Positions 44,101 through 49,880 of a stretch of DNA of 64,000 bases are shown here, piece after piece. Source of the stretch: Myxococcus sp. CA023 (lineage in GTDB: Bacteria; Myxococcota; Myxococcia; Myxococcales; Myxococcaceae); assembly GCF_010998615.1 (NCBI RefSeq), contig NZ_JAAEAH010000022.1:40222-104221 (forward strand), in the 5' to 3' direction. A model generated the notes under the pieces. That model worked only from the letters and a program-made list of their open reading frames with translations. It was not told where the DNA came from and searched no databases. Both the position numbers and the translations under genes were made by a program. Each line of letters opens with the position of its first letter. The stretch's first letter is position 1.

Positions 44101-44401
44101 AGTGGCGGTGCTGCGGGTCCATGAGGGACGCCTCGCGCGCGCTGAAGCCGAAGAAGCCCGCGTCGAAGTCCTCCAGGCCCTCGTACACCATCCCCGACTT
44201 CACGTAGTTCGGGTCCTGGAGCAGCGCCGGGTCCACGCCCGCGCTCAGGAGCTGCGCGTCACTGAAGTGCGTGACGGACTCGACGCCGTCGCGCACGCGG
44301 CGCCAGAACGTGTCCACATCGCGCGCTCCAGGCAGTCGCGCGGCCATCCCCACCACCGCGATGTCTGGCGAATCCGCAAGCCCTTCAACGTCTTCCGTCA
44401 T
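38138..44401 (-). CDS. One-module type I PKS: KS-AT-KR-DH-carrier-TE
   Basis: A 2087-aa synthase. KS (about 10-440): Cys185 in 'VQTACSTSL', His321 in 'CHGTGTPVGD', His361 in 'TNIGHLD'. AT (about 535-850): Ser634 in 'GHSMGEYA'; the substrate motif position reads VAAH (730-733), neither the malonyl HAFH nor the methylmalonyl YASH. KR: cofactor loop 'GGLGGIG' (1151-1157), Tyr1292 in 'VDYVAANAY', and 'LED' at the B-type LDD position. DH (about 1340-1620): His1376 in 'DEHRMRGGGPVLPG' and Asp1544 in 'GLLDIAS'; it lies after the KR, not before. The carrier has Ser1743 in 'LGGHSLIA'. TE (about 1825-2070): Ser1897 in 'GYSGGG', Asp1924, His2050. All active sites look intact. It is first gene of the operon; TE marks the last step. 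It likely extends the NRPS-bound starter once. Confidence 0.95.
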   Translation of the reverse strand: MTEDVEGLADSPDIAVVGMAARLPGARDVDTFWRRVRDGVESVTHFSDAQLLSAGVDPALLQDPNYVKSGMVYEGLEDFDAGFFGFSAREASLMDPQHRHFLEVCWEALEHSGHPPERFKGPVGVFGGSGMNAYMPYNLFTNPQLMEQVGLFLVRHTGNDKDFLTTRVSYCLDLRGPSLNVQTACSTSLVAIHSACQSLLARECDLALAGGVTLELPHYRGYLYQEGEILSPDGHCRAFDHRSQGTLFGSGAGVIVLRRLEDALADGDTIYAVVKGSAVNNDGARKVGYLAPSVDGQADAVVEALNVSGISADSIDYIECHGTGTPVGDPIEITALTQAFRTQTQKSGFCRIGSVKTNIGHLDTAAGVASFVKVVQMLRHKQMAPTLHFEKPNPQIDFARSPFSVNAALRDWPAAKGRPRRASVNSLGVGGTNAHVILEEAPAQPQTSAARPFETLWLSARTPAALERAAQRLAQRLGEADAPNLGDTSYTLLEGRRRFAHRRAVVASSREDAVRLLSQPEAARTAQAQTEAEGRSVVFLFPGGGAQYPGMAKGLYEQEPVFRRALDECLSLLEQHQSLKLRPLLFPEAGAEKEARAQLEQATYALPALLSVELSLAALWKARGLTPQSCMGHSMGEYACAQLNGVFSVKDALGIVACRGRLFDQLPAGAMLSVEMPEAELKPLLGEGLDLGAHNAPGLCLVSGEVAAIEALEAQLKAREVEARRLHIRVAAHSRMLEPILAPFREFLGTVRFSKPTGPWISNVTGTWVTPEEATSPDYWVRHLRQPVRFAEGAGVLLADKARVYLEVGPGQTLTQLLRAQVEKPQAEQLVPSLRHPNDTVADLAFFQLALGRLWAAGVDLDAAALFDGQKRRRVALPTYAFERERHWVEPGSGTFMARREGERPLVREENVSRWGYVPRFREQAGAAPEAPTENERWLLVGEQHLLLSELARELSARGAQVMRVLPGDAFGRADEGHFTLRFDAREDWEALWDALGAEGRVPPRIVDITGRDMAPLGWERAVSRYFLTPLALMQSLTSESLPPGLRYMRVTQEALPAEGHATSPEQALSFGPLLVGPKELPELKARVVDLQLVVNVMGQARELADELLRPDVEAPVALRGGRRLVQVVERTALDEGPTPLREQGVYLITGGLGGIGRTLAELFARKVKARLALVSRSAASASHAELQRTLEGLGAQVLLLKADTTDAGQLRAAIAQVRERFGALHGVVHAAGTLEDGPLEAKTRDSALRVLAPKALGALSLEEALQGAALDFFVSFASTSAWLGPPGQVDYVAANAYLLAQATRLEATGIAKRALALGWGVWQEVGMAAAQLAPQLPPGESVSHPLLQRRVESPEGHHVFRAIYDAKAHWVLDEHRMRGGGPVLPGTAYVELARAAWALARPGEPLELSQLSLVSPLDVPDGEVREVEIGLAPEGDGFTFRVRSRAAGNAWTEHATARLHQATGQRPAALNVPAAKARCGERPLTFGEGEQTLPQDALIAFGPRWKVLRSAGFGTSEALGRLELPAAYREDLSTYGIPPGLLDIASGFAFSLLPDAGQPGKLHVPVSYRQLQVWGPWPQVALSHVRVRQEEGRGALLDVTLTDTDGNVFCAIEGYLVASVEARRFGRSPQKKGSLLESWLPLGIKPAEGQDAFLRALALKDTPALFVSSMDLHTLAARMRPKQEAKPAAAAATAQPGAPSGVAAADAPRDDVERKLAELWQQLLGAPKVGLKDNFFELGGHSLIAVRLFARIKKTLGADLTLATLFEAPTLEQCAALVREAAGIPFTPDAAPGDATPAAQAPGVKATPKAWSPLVTIQKGGNALPFFCVHGAGGNVLNFRELAQTLGKEQPFYGLQARGVDGKLPPADSIEEMASIYLEGIRQVQPHGPYLLGGYSGGGVVAYEMAQRLHALGEPVALVAFLDTFHPSTQERRQSLNERLRELRREGAASYVSRKLRTKVERDGTRLLSQLKLRWYEQRGEALPIELRNLQLTERFQALSSRYVPSPYAGPVTLFRAQEIHAIYAHMGTSLGWEPLVPALNIREVPGDHDSLVREPNVHVLGRLLREALDDAQRGTRDEARRVGTK

Positions 44402-44490
44402 GACAGTAGTCCTGAAAAGTACCGCTTCCAGCAGTTCAAATCAGCACAGTTTGAGGAGGGTCGAACCCGCCCCAGCTTTGGAACCGGCGT

Positions 44491-44509
44491 ACCTAGGTCT
44501 GTCATGACA
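44491..44509. promoter_or_regulatory. Two adjacent palindromes in the PKS promoter region
   Basis: Within the 127-base gap 44402-44528 upstream of the PKS operon lie ACCTAGGT (44491-44498) and, two bases on, TGTCATGACA (44500-44509), both perfect palindromes, about 90-110 bases ahead of the PKS start codon. They are good operator candidates for a cluster regulator. The PKS ATG follows CAGGACTACTGTC, a weak ribosome site. Confidence 0.5.
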
Positions 44510-44528
44510 TCCCCCCGCTGCGTTCAGC

Positions 44529-46052
44529 CTACTCGTGTGTGGCATTGAGCCCGAATATCTGGCGCAGCCGTCCGAGTATACGGCCGACCTCGGCGGGAAT
44601 GGCGTCGTTGCTCGTTCCGCTCGCTTCGGCCACCGCGCGCAGCTGGGTCCGCCGCTGGGCAAGCATGGAGGAGAGCTGCCGGGCCAGGCCGGGATACTCC
44701 GTGAAGAGGCGGGCGAAGGTGGGACGGTCCACTTCGAGGAGCAATGAATCCTCCACGGCCACCACCGTGGCCGAACGGCGCTCTCCCGTCAGCAGGCACA
44801 TCTCTCCGAAGTAGCTGCCCCGACCCAGGCGGGTGACTTCTGACTGGGACTTCCCCGTGCGCACGCTCACCTCTCCGGAGGCGAGCACGTAGAAGGTCCG
44901 GCCCTCGTCGCCCTCCTGGATGATGCGCTCGCCGGCGCCGAAGCGGCGCACCAGCGACTCCTGGCGCAGCCGGTCCAGCTCCTCCGTATCCAGGGACTGG
45001 AAGAGGTCCACGGCGCCCAGGAGGCTGCGGATGGTGTCCTCCGACAGCTCCGTGCGCGCCAGCTCCTGCCGCACGTGCACCGTGCGCTGGGCGTAGGGAA
45101 TCTCGATGTTCGCCCGGCGCAGCCGGTACCACAGGCGGGTGTGGAGGTCCTCTTTCACCGCGTCGGCCAGGCCGTAATCGCCGATGAAGAACCGCACCAT
45201 GTAGCGGATGGCGGAATCCTCGTAGCTCAGCGTGCGAGCGATGGGAGACGGCTCCGGGAGGATGAGGGGGGTCTCCCGCATCGTCTCCAGCAGCGCGTGC
45301 TTGACCTGGTTGGGCGCGGCGTCCCGTGACAGGCGGAACTCCACGTCGATGCCGACGGGGTTGGGGTCCTGGGTGAAGTTGAGGACCAGCTCCTTGGCCA
45401 CCATGCTGTTGGGCAGCGTGATGACCTCGCGGCGGAAGTTGGCCAGCCGGATGGAGCGCCAGCCAATGAAGACCACGCGTCCGGTGTGTGTGCCGATGCG
45501 GATGAAGTGGCCGACCTCGAATGGGCGGTCCAGTTGGAGGGACAGGCCCGCGAAGAGGTTGCCCAGCGTCTCCTGGAGCGCCAGACCGATGACCACCGAC
45601 AGCACCGCGGACGTGGCCACCAGGCCCGCCAGGTCCACGTTGAACTGGGTGCGCAGGAGCGGCAGCACCGCCAGTGGGTACAGCGTGAAGTCGATGACGT
45701 TGCGCAGGATTTTCGGCGTGCCCACCGCCGGTGCGCGCAGCCGGATCACCTTCAGTGCCAGGGCCACGCTGGCGCGGATGCCACCGAAGGTGAACATCAG
45801 CATCCAGCCGACCTGGAGCGTCTTCTTGAGGCCTTCGGGGGCGGTCGCCGGCAAGGCCCACGTCGCCAGCCGGAGCACGATGAACGCGATGAGGAGCCGG
45901 ATGGCGCTCTTCAAATCCTGCCGAAGGTCGGTGTCATGGGCGGCGGCGCGCACCCCCATCAGCACGACGATGAGCAGCGCACCCACGGCCAGGGACAGGT
46001 TGCTCTGAAGGAAGGGCAGCAAGGCGGGGGGAATGTCTCCCGCCATCTCCAT
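44529..46052 (-). CDS. MscS-type channel with C-terminal cyclic-nucleotide-binding domain (bCNG-like)
   Basis: A 507-aa protein from ATG 46052. TM helices lie at about residues 13-33, 48-68, 78-98, 115-135 and 140-165. The MscS pore/beta core follows, with 'VVIGLALQETLGNLFAGL' and 'FEVGHFIRIGTHTGRVVFIGW' and the following beta domain to about 350. The last 140 residues form a cNMP-binding fold: 'FGAGERIIQEGDEGRTFYVL' and 'SYFGEMCLLTGERRSATVV', which keeps the phosphate-binding Gly-Glu and Arg-Ser-Ala. Such bCNG proteins are MscS relatives that may gate in response to cyclic nucleotides rather than tension. Its end lies 128 bases before the PKS start in the same direction. It diverges from the clamp-loader genes by 52 bases. 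Confidence 0.92.
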   Translation of the reverse strand: MEMAGDIPPALLPFLQSNLSLAVGALLIVVLMGVRAAAHDTDLRQDLKSAIRLLIAFIVLRLATWALPATAPEGLKKTLQVGWMLMFTFGGIRASVALALKVIRLRAPAVGTPKILRNVIDFTLYPLAVLPLLRTQFNVDLAGLVATSAVLSVVIGLALQETLGNLFAGLSLQLDRPFEVGHFIRIGTHTGRVVFIGWRSIRLANFRREVITLPNSMVAKELVLNFTQDPNPVGIDVEFRLSRDAAPNQVKHALLETMRETPLILPEPSPIARTLSYEDSAIRYMVRFFIGDYGLADAVKEDLHTRLWYRLRRANIEIPYAQRTVHVRQELARTELSEDTIRSLLGAVDLFQSLDTEELDRLRQESLVRRFGAGERIIQEGDEGRTFYVLASGEVSVRTGKSQSEVTRLGRGSYFGEMCLLTGERRSATVVAVEDSLLLEVDRPTFARLFTEYPGLARQLSSMLAQRRTQLRAVAEASGTSNDAIPAEVGRILGRLRQIFGLNATHE

Positions 46053-46104
46053 GGGGGTCAAGGCGGCCGTTGACGCGTGCCGCGTGAGCGGGGATACACG
46101 CGCC

Positions 46105-47139
46105 ATGACGCTCGCAACGGTACTGGGACAGCCTCGCGCGGTGGACGCCCTCCTGGCGGCCCTGCGCAGCGGCGCGGTCCACCACGCGTACCTCTTCGCC
46201 GGGCCGGAAGGGGTGGGCAAGGAGCTGGCGGCCGTCGGGCTGGCCCAGGCCCTCACGTGCCCCGAGCAGCCAGACGTGGGCTGCGGTGCCTGCGCGAGCT
46301 GCCAGCGGGTGGAGAAGGGCCTCCACCCGGACGTCACCTGGGTGATGCCAGACGATGAACGGGTGTCCCGAGGACTGGCGGGCCGGTCCGACTTCACTGG
46401 GACACCTAGTCGGGAGCTGCGGGTGGAGCAGGTGCGCCAGCTTCAGGAGCGCATCGCCCTGCGCGGCCTGGAGTCGCGCCGCAAGGTGGCGCTCATCGTC
46501 TCCGCCCAGACGATGAACGTGCAGGCGCAGAACGCGTTCCTCAAGACGCTGGAGGAGCCGCCCTCGGACACCACGCTCATCCTGGTGGCCAGCGCGATTG
46601 ATCGCCTGTTGCCCACCATTCGCAGCCGGTGCGGAAAGGTGCACTTCGGCCCGCTGCCGGTGGACCTGGTGGCCCAGCGCGTGGCGGAGGCGCGCAAGCT
46701 GGACGCGGAGACGGCCATGCTCGCGGCCGTCATGGCGGGCGGCAGCCTGGGCCGGGCCATGGCGCTGGACGTGGACGCGCTGTCGCGGCGCAAGGACATC
46801 GTCACCGCCTTCGAGACCCTGCGCGGCGAGGACGCCGTCGGCCTGCTGCGCTTCGCGGAGGCCCATGGCGGCTCGCGCGAGGAGGCGGAGAGCACCCTGG
46901 AGCTGCTGGCGCTGTGGACGCGCGACGTGGCGCTGGTGAAGTCAGGCCTGGAGTCGGGGCTGGCCAACCGCGACCTGGCGGAGCTGGCCCGGCAGGTCGC
47001 GGCCTGTACGTCCGACATCCTCCTGCACCGCCGGCATTCGCTGCTGGATGCGGCGCGGGCGGCCATTGCCCGGAATGGTGCGCCCCGGCTCCAGTTGGAG
47101 CGGATGCTCATCGACCTGTTCACGGAGACGTCGCGATGA
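46105..47139 (+). CDS. holB: DNA polymerase III delta' subunit
   Basis: A 344-aa clamp-loader subunit from ATG 46105. It begins 'TLATVLGQPRAVDALLAALR' with 'HHAYLFAGPEGVGKE', a P-loop-like motif in which the usual Lys-Thr/Ser is Lys-Glu, consistent with the non-hydrolysing delta' subunit. The zinc module has 'CPEQPDVGCGACASC'. The sensor-1 region 'TMNVQAQNAFLKTLEEPP' and 'IRSRC' are family hallmarks. The stop overlaps the start of the delta-like gene (ATGA), an efficient way to make two subunits of the same complex. Upstream is the divergent channel gene. Confidence 0.94.
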   Translation: MTLATVLGQPRAVDALLAALRSGAVHHAYLFAGPEGVGKELAAVGLAQALTCPEQPDVGCGACASCQRVEKGLHPDVTWVMPDDERVSRGLAGRSDFTGTPSRELRVEQVRQLQERIALRGLESRRKVALIVSAQTMNVQAQNAFLKTLEEPPSDTTLILVASAIDRLLPTIRSRCGKVHFGPLPVDLVAQRVAEARKLDAETAMLAAVMAGGSLGRAMALDVDALSRRKDIVTAFETLRGEDAVGLLRFAEAHGGSREEAESTLELLALWTRDVALVKSGLESGLANRDLAELARQVAACTSDILLHRRHSLLDAARAAIARNGAPRLQLERMLIDLFTETSR

Positions 47140-48470
47140 GCGCCAGTGACCTGGATGACGTGCTGGCCAGTGTGAAGGGGGGCAAGGTCGCCCCGGTGTA
47201 CCTGTTGGTGGGCGAGGAGTTCCTGGTCCGCAAGGGCGCTGACGAGCTGGTGAAGCTGCTCGTCCCCGACGCGGCGATGGGCCTCAACCTGGCCGTGTTG
47301 GACGCGGGCAGCCCGCGCGAGGTGGCGCAGGAGTTGGCTACGCTGCCGCTGTTCCCCGGCCGCAAGGTGGTGCTGGTCCGCGACCCGGAGTTCCTGGCGC
47401 CCAAGAAGGGGCGGGGGGACGCGCTGGGCAAGGCACGCGAGGCGTGGAAGGCGGGCAAGCGGAAGGAAGGCGCGCGGCGACTGTTGGCGCTGGCGGCCCG
47501 CGCGGGCTGGGGCGTGGACCAGTTGGACCCGAGCACGCCCGGGGCGCCGTCGGTGGAGAAGTGGAGGGACGAGCTCAACGTCGAGCTGGCCGACGTGGAC
47601 GTGGCCTTCCTCAAGGAGGCGGCCGCCTTCTGCCGCGAGGAGCGTATCTCCGCGCCGGAGGGGGATGCCTCCGCGCTGCTGGACCTCATCCAGAAGGGCG
47701 TGCCGGCGGGCCATGCGCTGGTGCTGGCCGCGTCCGACATGGACGCCAAGAATCCGCTGGTGAAGCTGGCCCACGACAAGGGCTACGTCGTCGAGCGGAA
47801 GGTGGCGGCGCGTCACAAGGACCTGGACCTGACCGACATCGCCAAGGAGTTCCTGGCGCCCTTCAAGAAGAAGCTGGGGCCTGGCGCGCTGGACGAACTC
47901 AAGGAGCGCATCGGCGGGAACATCCGTCTGCTTCAGTCGGAGCTGGAGAAGCTGGCCACGTATTCGGAAGGGCCCGCCATTGAACGGGCGGACGTGGCCG
48001 CGCTGGTCCACCACGCGCGCGAGGAGGAGTTCTTCGAGCTGTCCGAGGCGCTCCAGAAGCGCGACTTCGGCGGGGCGCTGTCCTACGCGGATGACGCCAT
48101 GGGGCAGGGGACGCACGCGTTGCAGTTGCTGGGCGCGGTGGCCTCCATCGTCCGGAGCCTGCTGGAGAGCCATGAGTGGCTGTGGCGCTATTCGGGAGGC
48201 AATCCGCCTCGCACCGCGAAGGACGTGGAGGCGCGCGTCTTCCCCCGGCTGGAAGCGGAGCTGAAGGGCAGCAAGCGGAAGATGCCCAACGCGTGGGCGC
48301 TCACGTTCAGCATGAAGGCCGCGGCGGGCTATGAGCGGCGGGAGTTGCTGGGCGCGCTGGTGGCCTGCGCCGAAGCGGACCTGGCGCTGAAGTCGTCGGC
48401 GAACGGCCGGTTGGTCATCGAGCGGCTGCTGGCCACGGTGTGTGTGCGCCAGCACGGCGCGGGTTACTAG
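47136..48470 (+). CDS. holA: DNA polymerase III delta subunit, with an insertion
   Basis: A 444-aa protein overlapping holB by four bases. The start 'VAPVYLLVGEEFLVRKGADEL' and 'LATLPLFPGRKVVLVRDPEF' match HolA. The C-terminal helical domain includes 'IGGNIRLLQSELEKLATYS' and 'DFGGALSYADDAM', the clamp-loader collar region. About 90 residues near 87-175 ('APKKGRGDALGKAREAWKAG' and following, including 'DPSTPGAPSVEKW') are extra compared with the usual ~340-aa HolA. The subunit opens the sliding clamp. HolB-HolA coupling makes the assignment firm. Confidence 0.88.
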   Translation: MSASDLDDVLASVKGGKVAPVYLLVGEEFLVRKGADELVKLLVPDAAMGLNLAVLDAGSPREVAQELATLPLFPGRKVVLVRDPEFLAPKKGRGDALGKAREAWKAGKRKEGARRLLALAARAGWGVDQLDPSTPGAPSVEKWRDELNVELADVDVAFLKEAAAFCREERISAPEGDASALLDLIQKGVPAGHALVLAASDMDAKNPLVKLAHDKGYVVERKVAARHKDLDLTDIAKEFLAPFKKKLGPGALDELKERIGGNIRLLQSELEKLATYSEGPAIERADVAALVHHAREEEFFELSEALQKRDFGGALSYADDAMGQGTHALQLLGAVASIVRSLLESHEWLWRYSGGNPPRTAKDVEARVFPRLEAELKGSKRKMPNAWALTFSMKAAAGYERRELLGALVACAEADLALKSSANGRLVIERLLATVCVRQHGAGY

Positions 48471-48481
48471 AGGAGGCGCAT

Positions 48482-48940
48482 ATGGCGGACAAGCGTCGTT
48501 TCGACCTCTTCGCGGACTTCCTGGTGGAGCGCTTCAACGCGCCGCGCGTCTTCGACGTGGCGGGCGGGCAGGGAAAGCTCAACGAGGCGCTGACGAAGCG
48601 GGGCCGTGCCGTCACCACCTTCGACCTTCGGCACAAGCATCTGCCCGTCACCTACGCCCAGCGCATCTTCACGCTGGAAGAGCCGTGTGAGGCGGAGCTG
48701 GTGGTGGGCATGCACCCGGATGGCGCCACCCGCATCATCATCCAGTACGCGGCGGCGCACCGGCTGCCCTTCGCCGTGGTGCCGTGCTGCTCGGACAACG
48801 GCATGCCCTACAACCCGTGGATGCGGCACCTGGCCGAGCTGGCTCGCGAGTCAGGCTTCACCACCGTGGAGGAGGTGAAGCTCTCCATGGACGGGCGGGC
48901 CCGGGTCATCGTGGGCGAGCATGGCGCCGCTGCGTCTTGA
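48482..48940 (+). CDS. Small Rossmann-fold, methyltransferase-like protein
   Basis: A 152-aa protein from ATG 48482, behind AGAGGAGGCGCAT. It opens 'DLFADFLVERFN', then 'VFDVAGGQGKLNEALTKRG', a glycine-rich motif I as in class I SAM-dependent methyltransferases, 'VVGMHPDGATRIIIQYAAA' and 'FAVVPCCSDNGMPYNPWM'. At 152 residues it is shorter than most methyltransferases and may be a minimal or SAM-binding-only form. It follows holA by 11 bases, so probably the same transcript. The substrate is not known. Confidence 0.7.
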   Translation: MADKRRFDLFADFLVERFNAPRVFDVAGGQGKLNEALTKRGRAVTTFDLRHKHLPVTYAQRIFTLEEPCEAELVVGMHPDGATRIIIQYAAAHRLPFAVVPCCSDNGMPYNPWMRHLAELARESGFTTVEEVKLSMDGRARVIVGEHGAAAS

Positions 48941-48964
48941 AGGCGTCGGAGTCCCCGCCGACTG

Positions 48965-49765
48965 TCACTCGGTGGGCCCGGTCAGCAGGCCCGTGACGTC
49001 CTTCCACGGGCCCTGGCAGGGCGGCGTGTCCGAGGCGAGGTAGTGCCCGACGCGCCCCGGCGCCAGCGCCACCACGGCGGATGAGCGTGTCCCGTAGAGC
49101 GGCGTGTGGATGCAGAGCGCCTGGAGCCGTTGCAGGAAGTCGCGGGGCAGGTCCTCGCCCGCGCCTGGGGGCGGAATCAGCTCCTCCGCGGGAAGGGTCG
49201 GGTCCGACAGCACCGCCTTCAAGCCCGCCTCCAGCTCCGGCCAGGGCTTCTTCGCCACCTCGGTCGTCAGCAGGCGGGCCCGCTCCACCTTGGGCAACTC
49301 GGGGGCGTTCAGCACGTCATTGGGCAGGACATGTATCCCCAGGGGGACGTCCTCCCGCCGCAGCTGCCGGTCCGTCCTCCGGGCGTACGCCACGCGCAGC
49401 CGCTGGGCGTCCCCATAGAGGAGGTTGAAGGGCATGAATTCGTCGCCGGGCAGGGTATCCAGGTATCGGTCCACGCCGTCCACGCTGCCGGCCTGGAGGG
49501 CGCGCAGCACCACCTCGCCCCGCGAGCGGGGGGCCGGGCCCTGGCCTCGCTCGCCCCGCTGGTTCGTCAGGCCGACGAACAGCCCTCCGTGGGTTACACC
49601 CATCCACGTCCCACCGCGCTCTTCGTCCCGGCCGCCCACGGCGAGCGGGGACTCCAGAAGAACTTGGGGGCCAGTAGCAGGGCGGGCGTAGAACTCGTCC
49701 CGGTTGGCCGCGAGCACCAGCGGCCATTCGGGGTGGACGTGGCGCAGGATGATGATGGTGCACAT
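48965..49765 (-). CDS. NRDE (TANGO2-like) family protein
   Basis: A 266-aa protein from ATG 49765, giving the N-terminus 'MCTIIILRHVHPEWPLVLAANRDEFY'-type opening (in parts) with the conserved Cys2 and the name-giving NRDE in 'AANRDEFYARPA'. 'GGRDEERGGTWMGV', 'NQRG' and 'SRGEVVLRAL' complete the N-terminal nucleophile-like core. The C-terminal 'CIHTPLYGTRSSAVV' is the usual final motif. The biochemical role of bacterial NRDE proteins is not settled; the eukaryotic relative TANGO2 is linked to lipid/haem metabolism. The start frame extends upstream to 49804 but lacks the family N-terminus. Confidence 0.9.
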   Translation of the reverse strand: MCTIIILRHVHPEWPLVLAANRDEFYARPATGPQVLLESPLAVGGRDEERGGTWMGVTHGGLFVGLTNQRGERGQGPAPRSRGEVVLRALQAGSVDGVDRYLDTLPGDEFMPFNLLYGDAQRLRVAYARRTDRQLRREDVPLGIHVLPNDVLNAPELPKVERARLLTTEVAKKPWPELEAGLKAVLSDPTLPAEELIPPPGAGEDLPRDFLQRLQALCIHTPLYGTRSSAVVALAPGRVGHYLASDTPPCQGPWKDVTGLLTGPTE

Positions 49766-49880
49766 GCGTATCCGGTCGATAACATCTCCGGCTCCGTGGC
49801 GCATTCGTGCCCGCGGTCCTCACGCCGTCGATGACCTCGGCCATCCGAGCGGCTAAGGTCCGCCGCCCTCAGGAGAGTCC

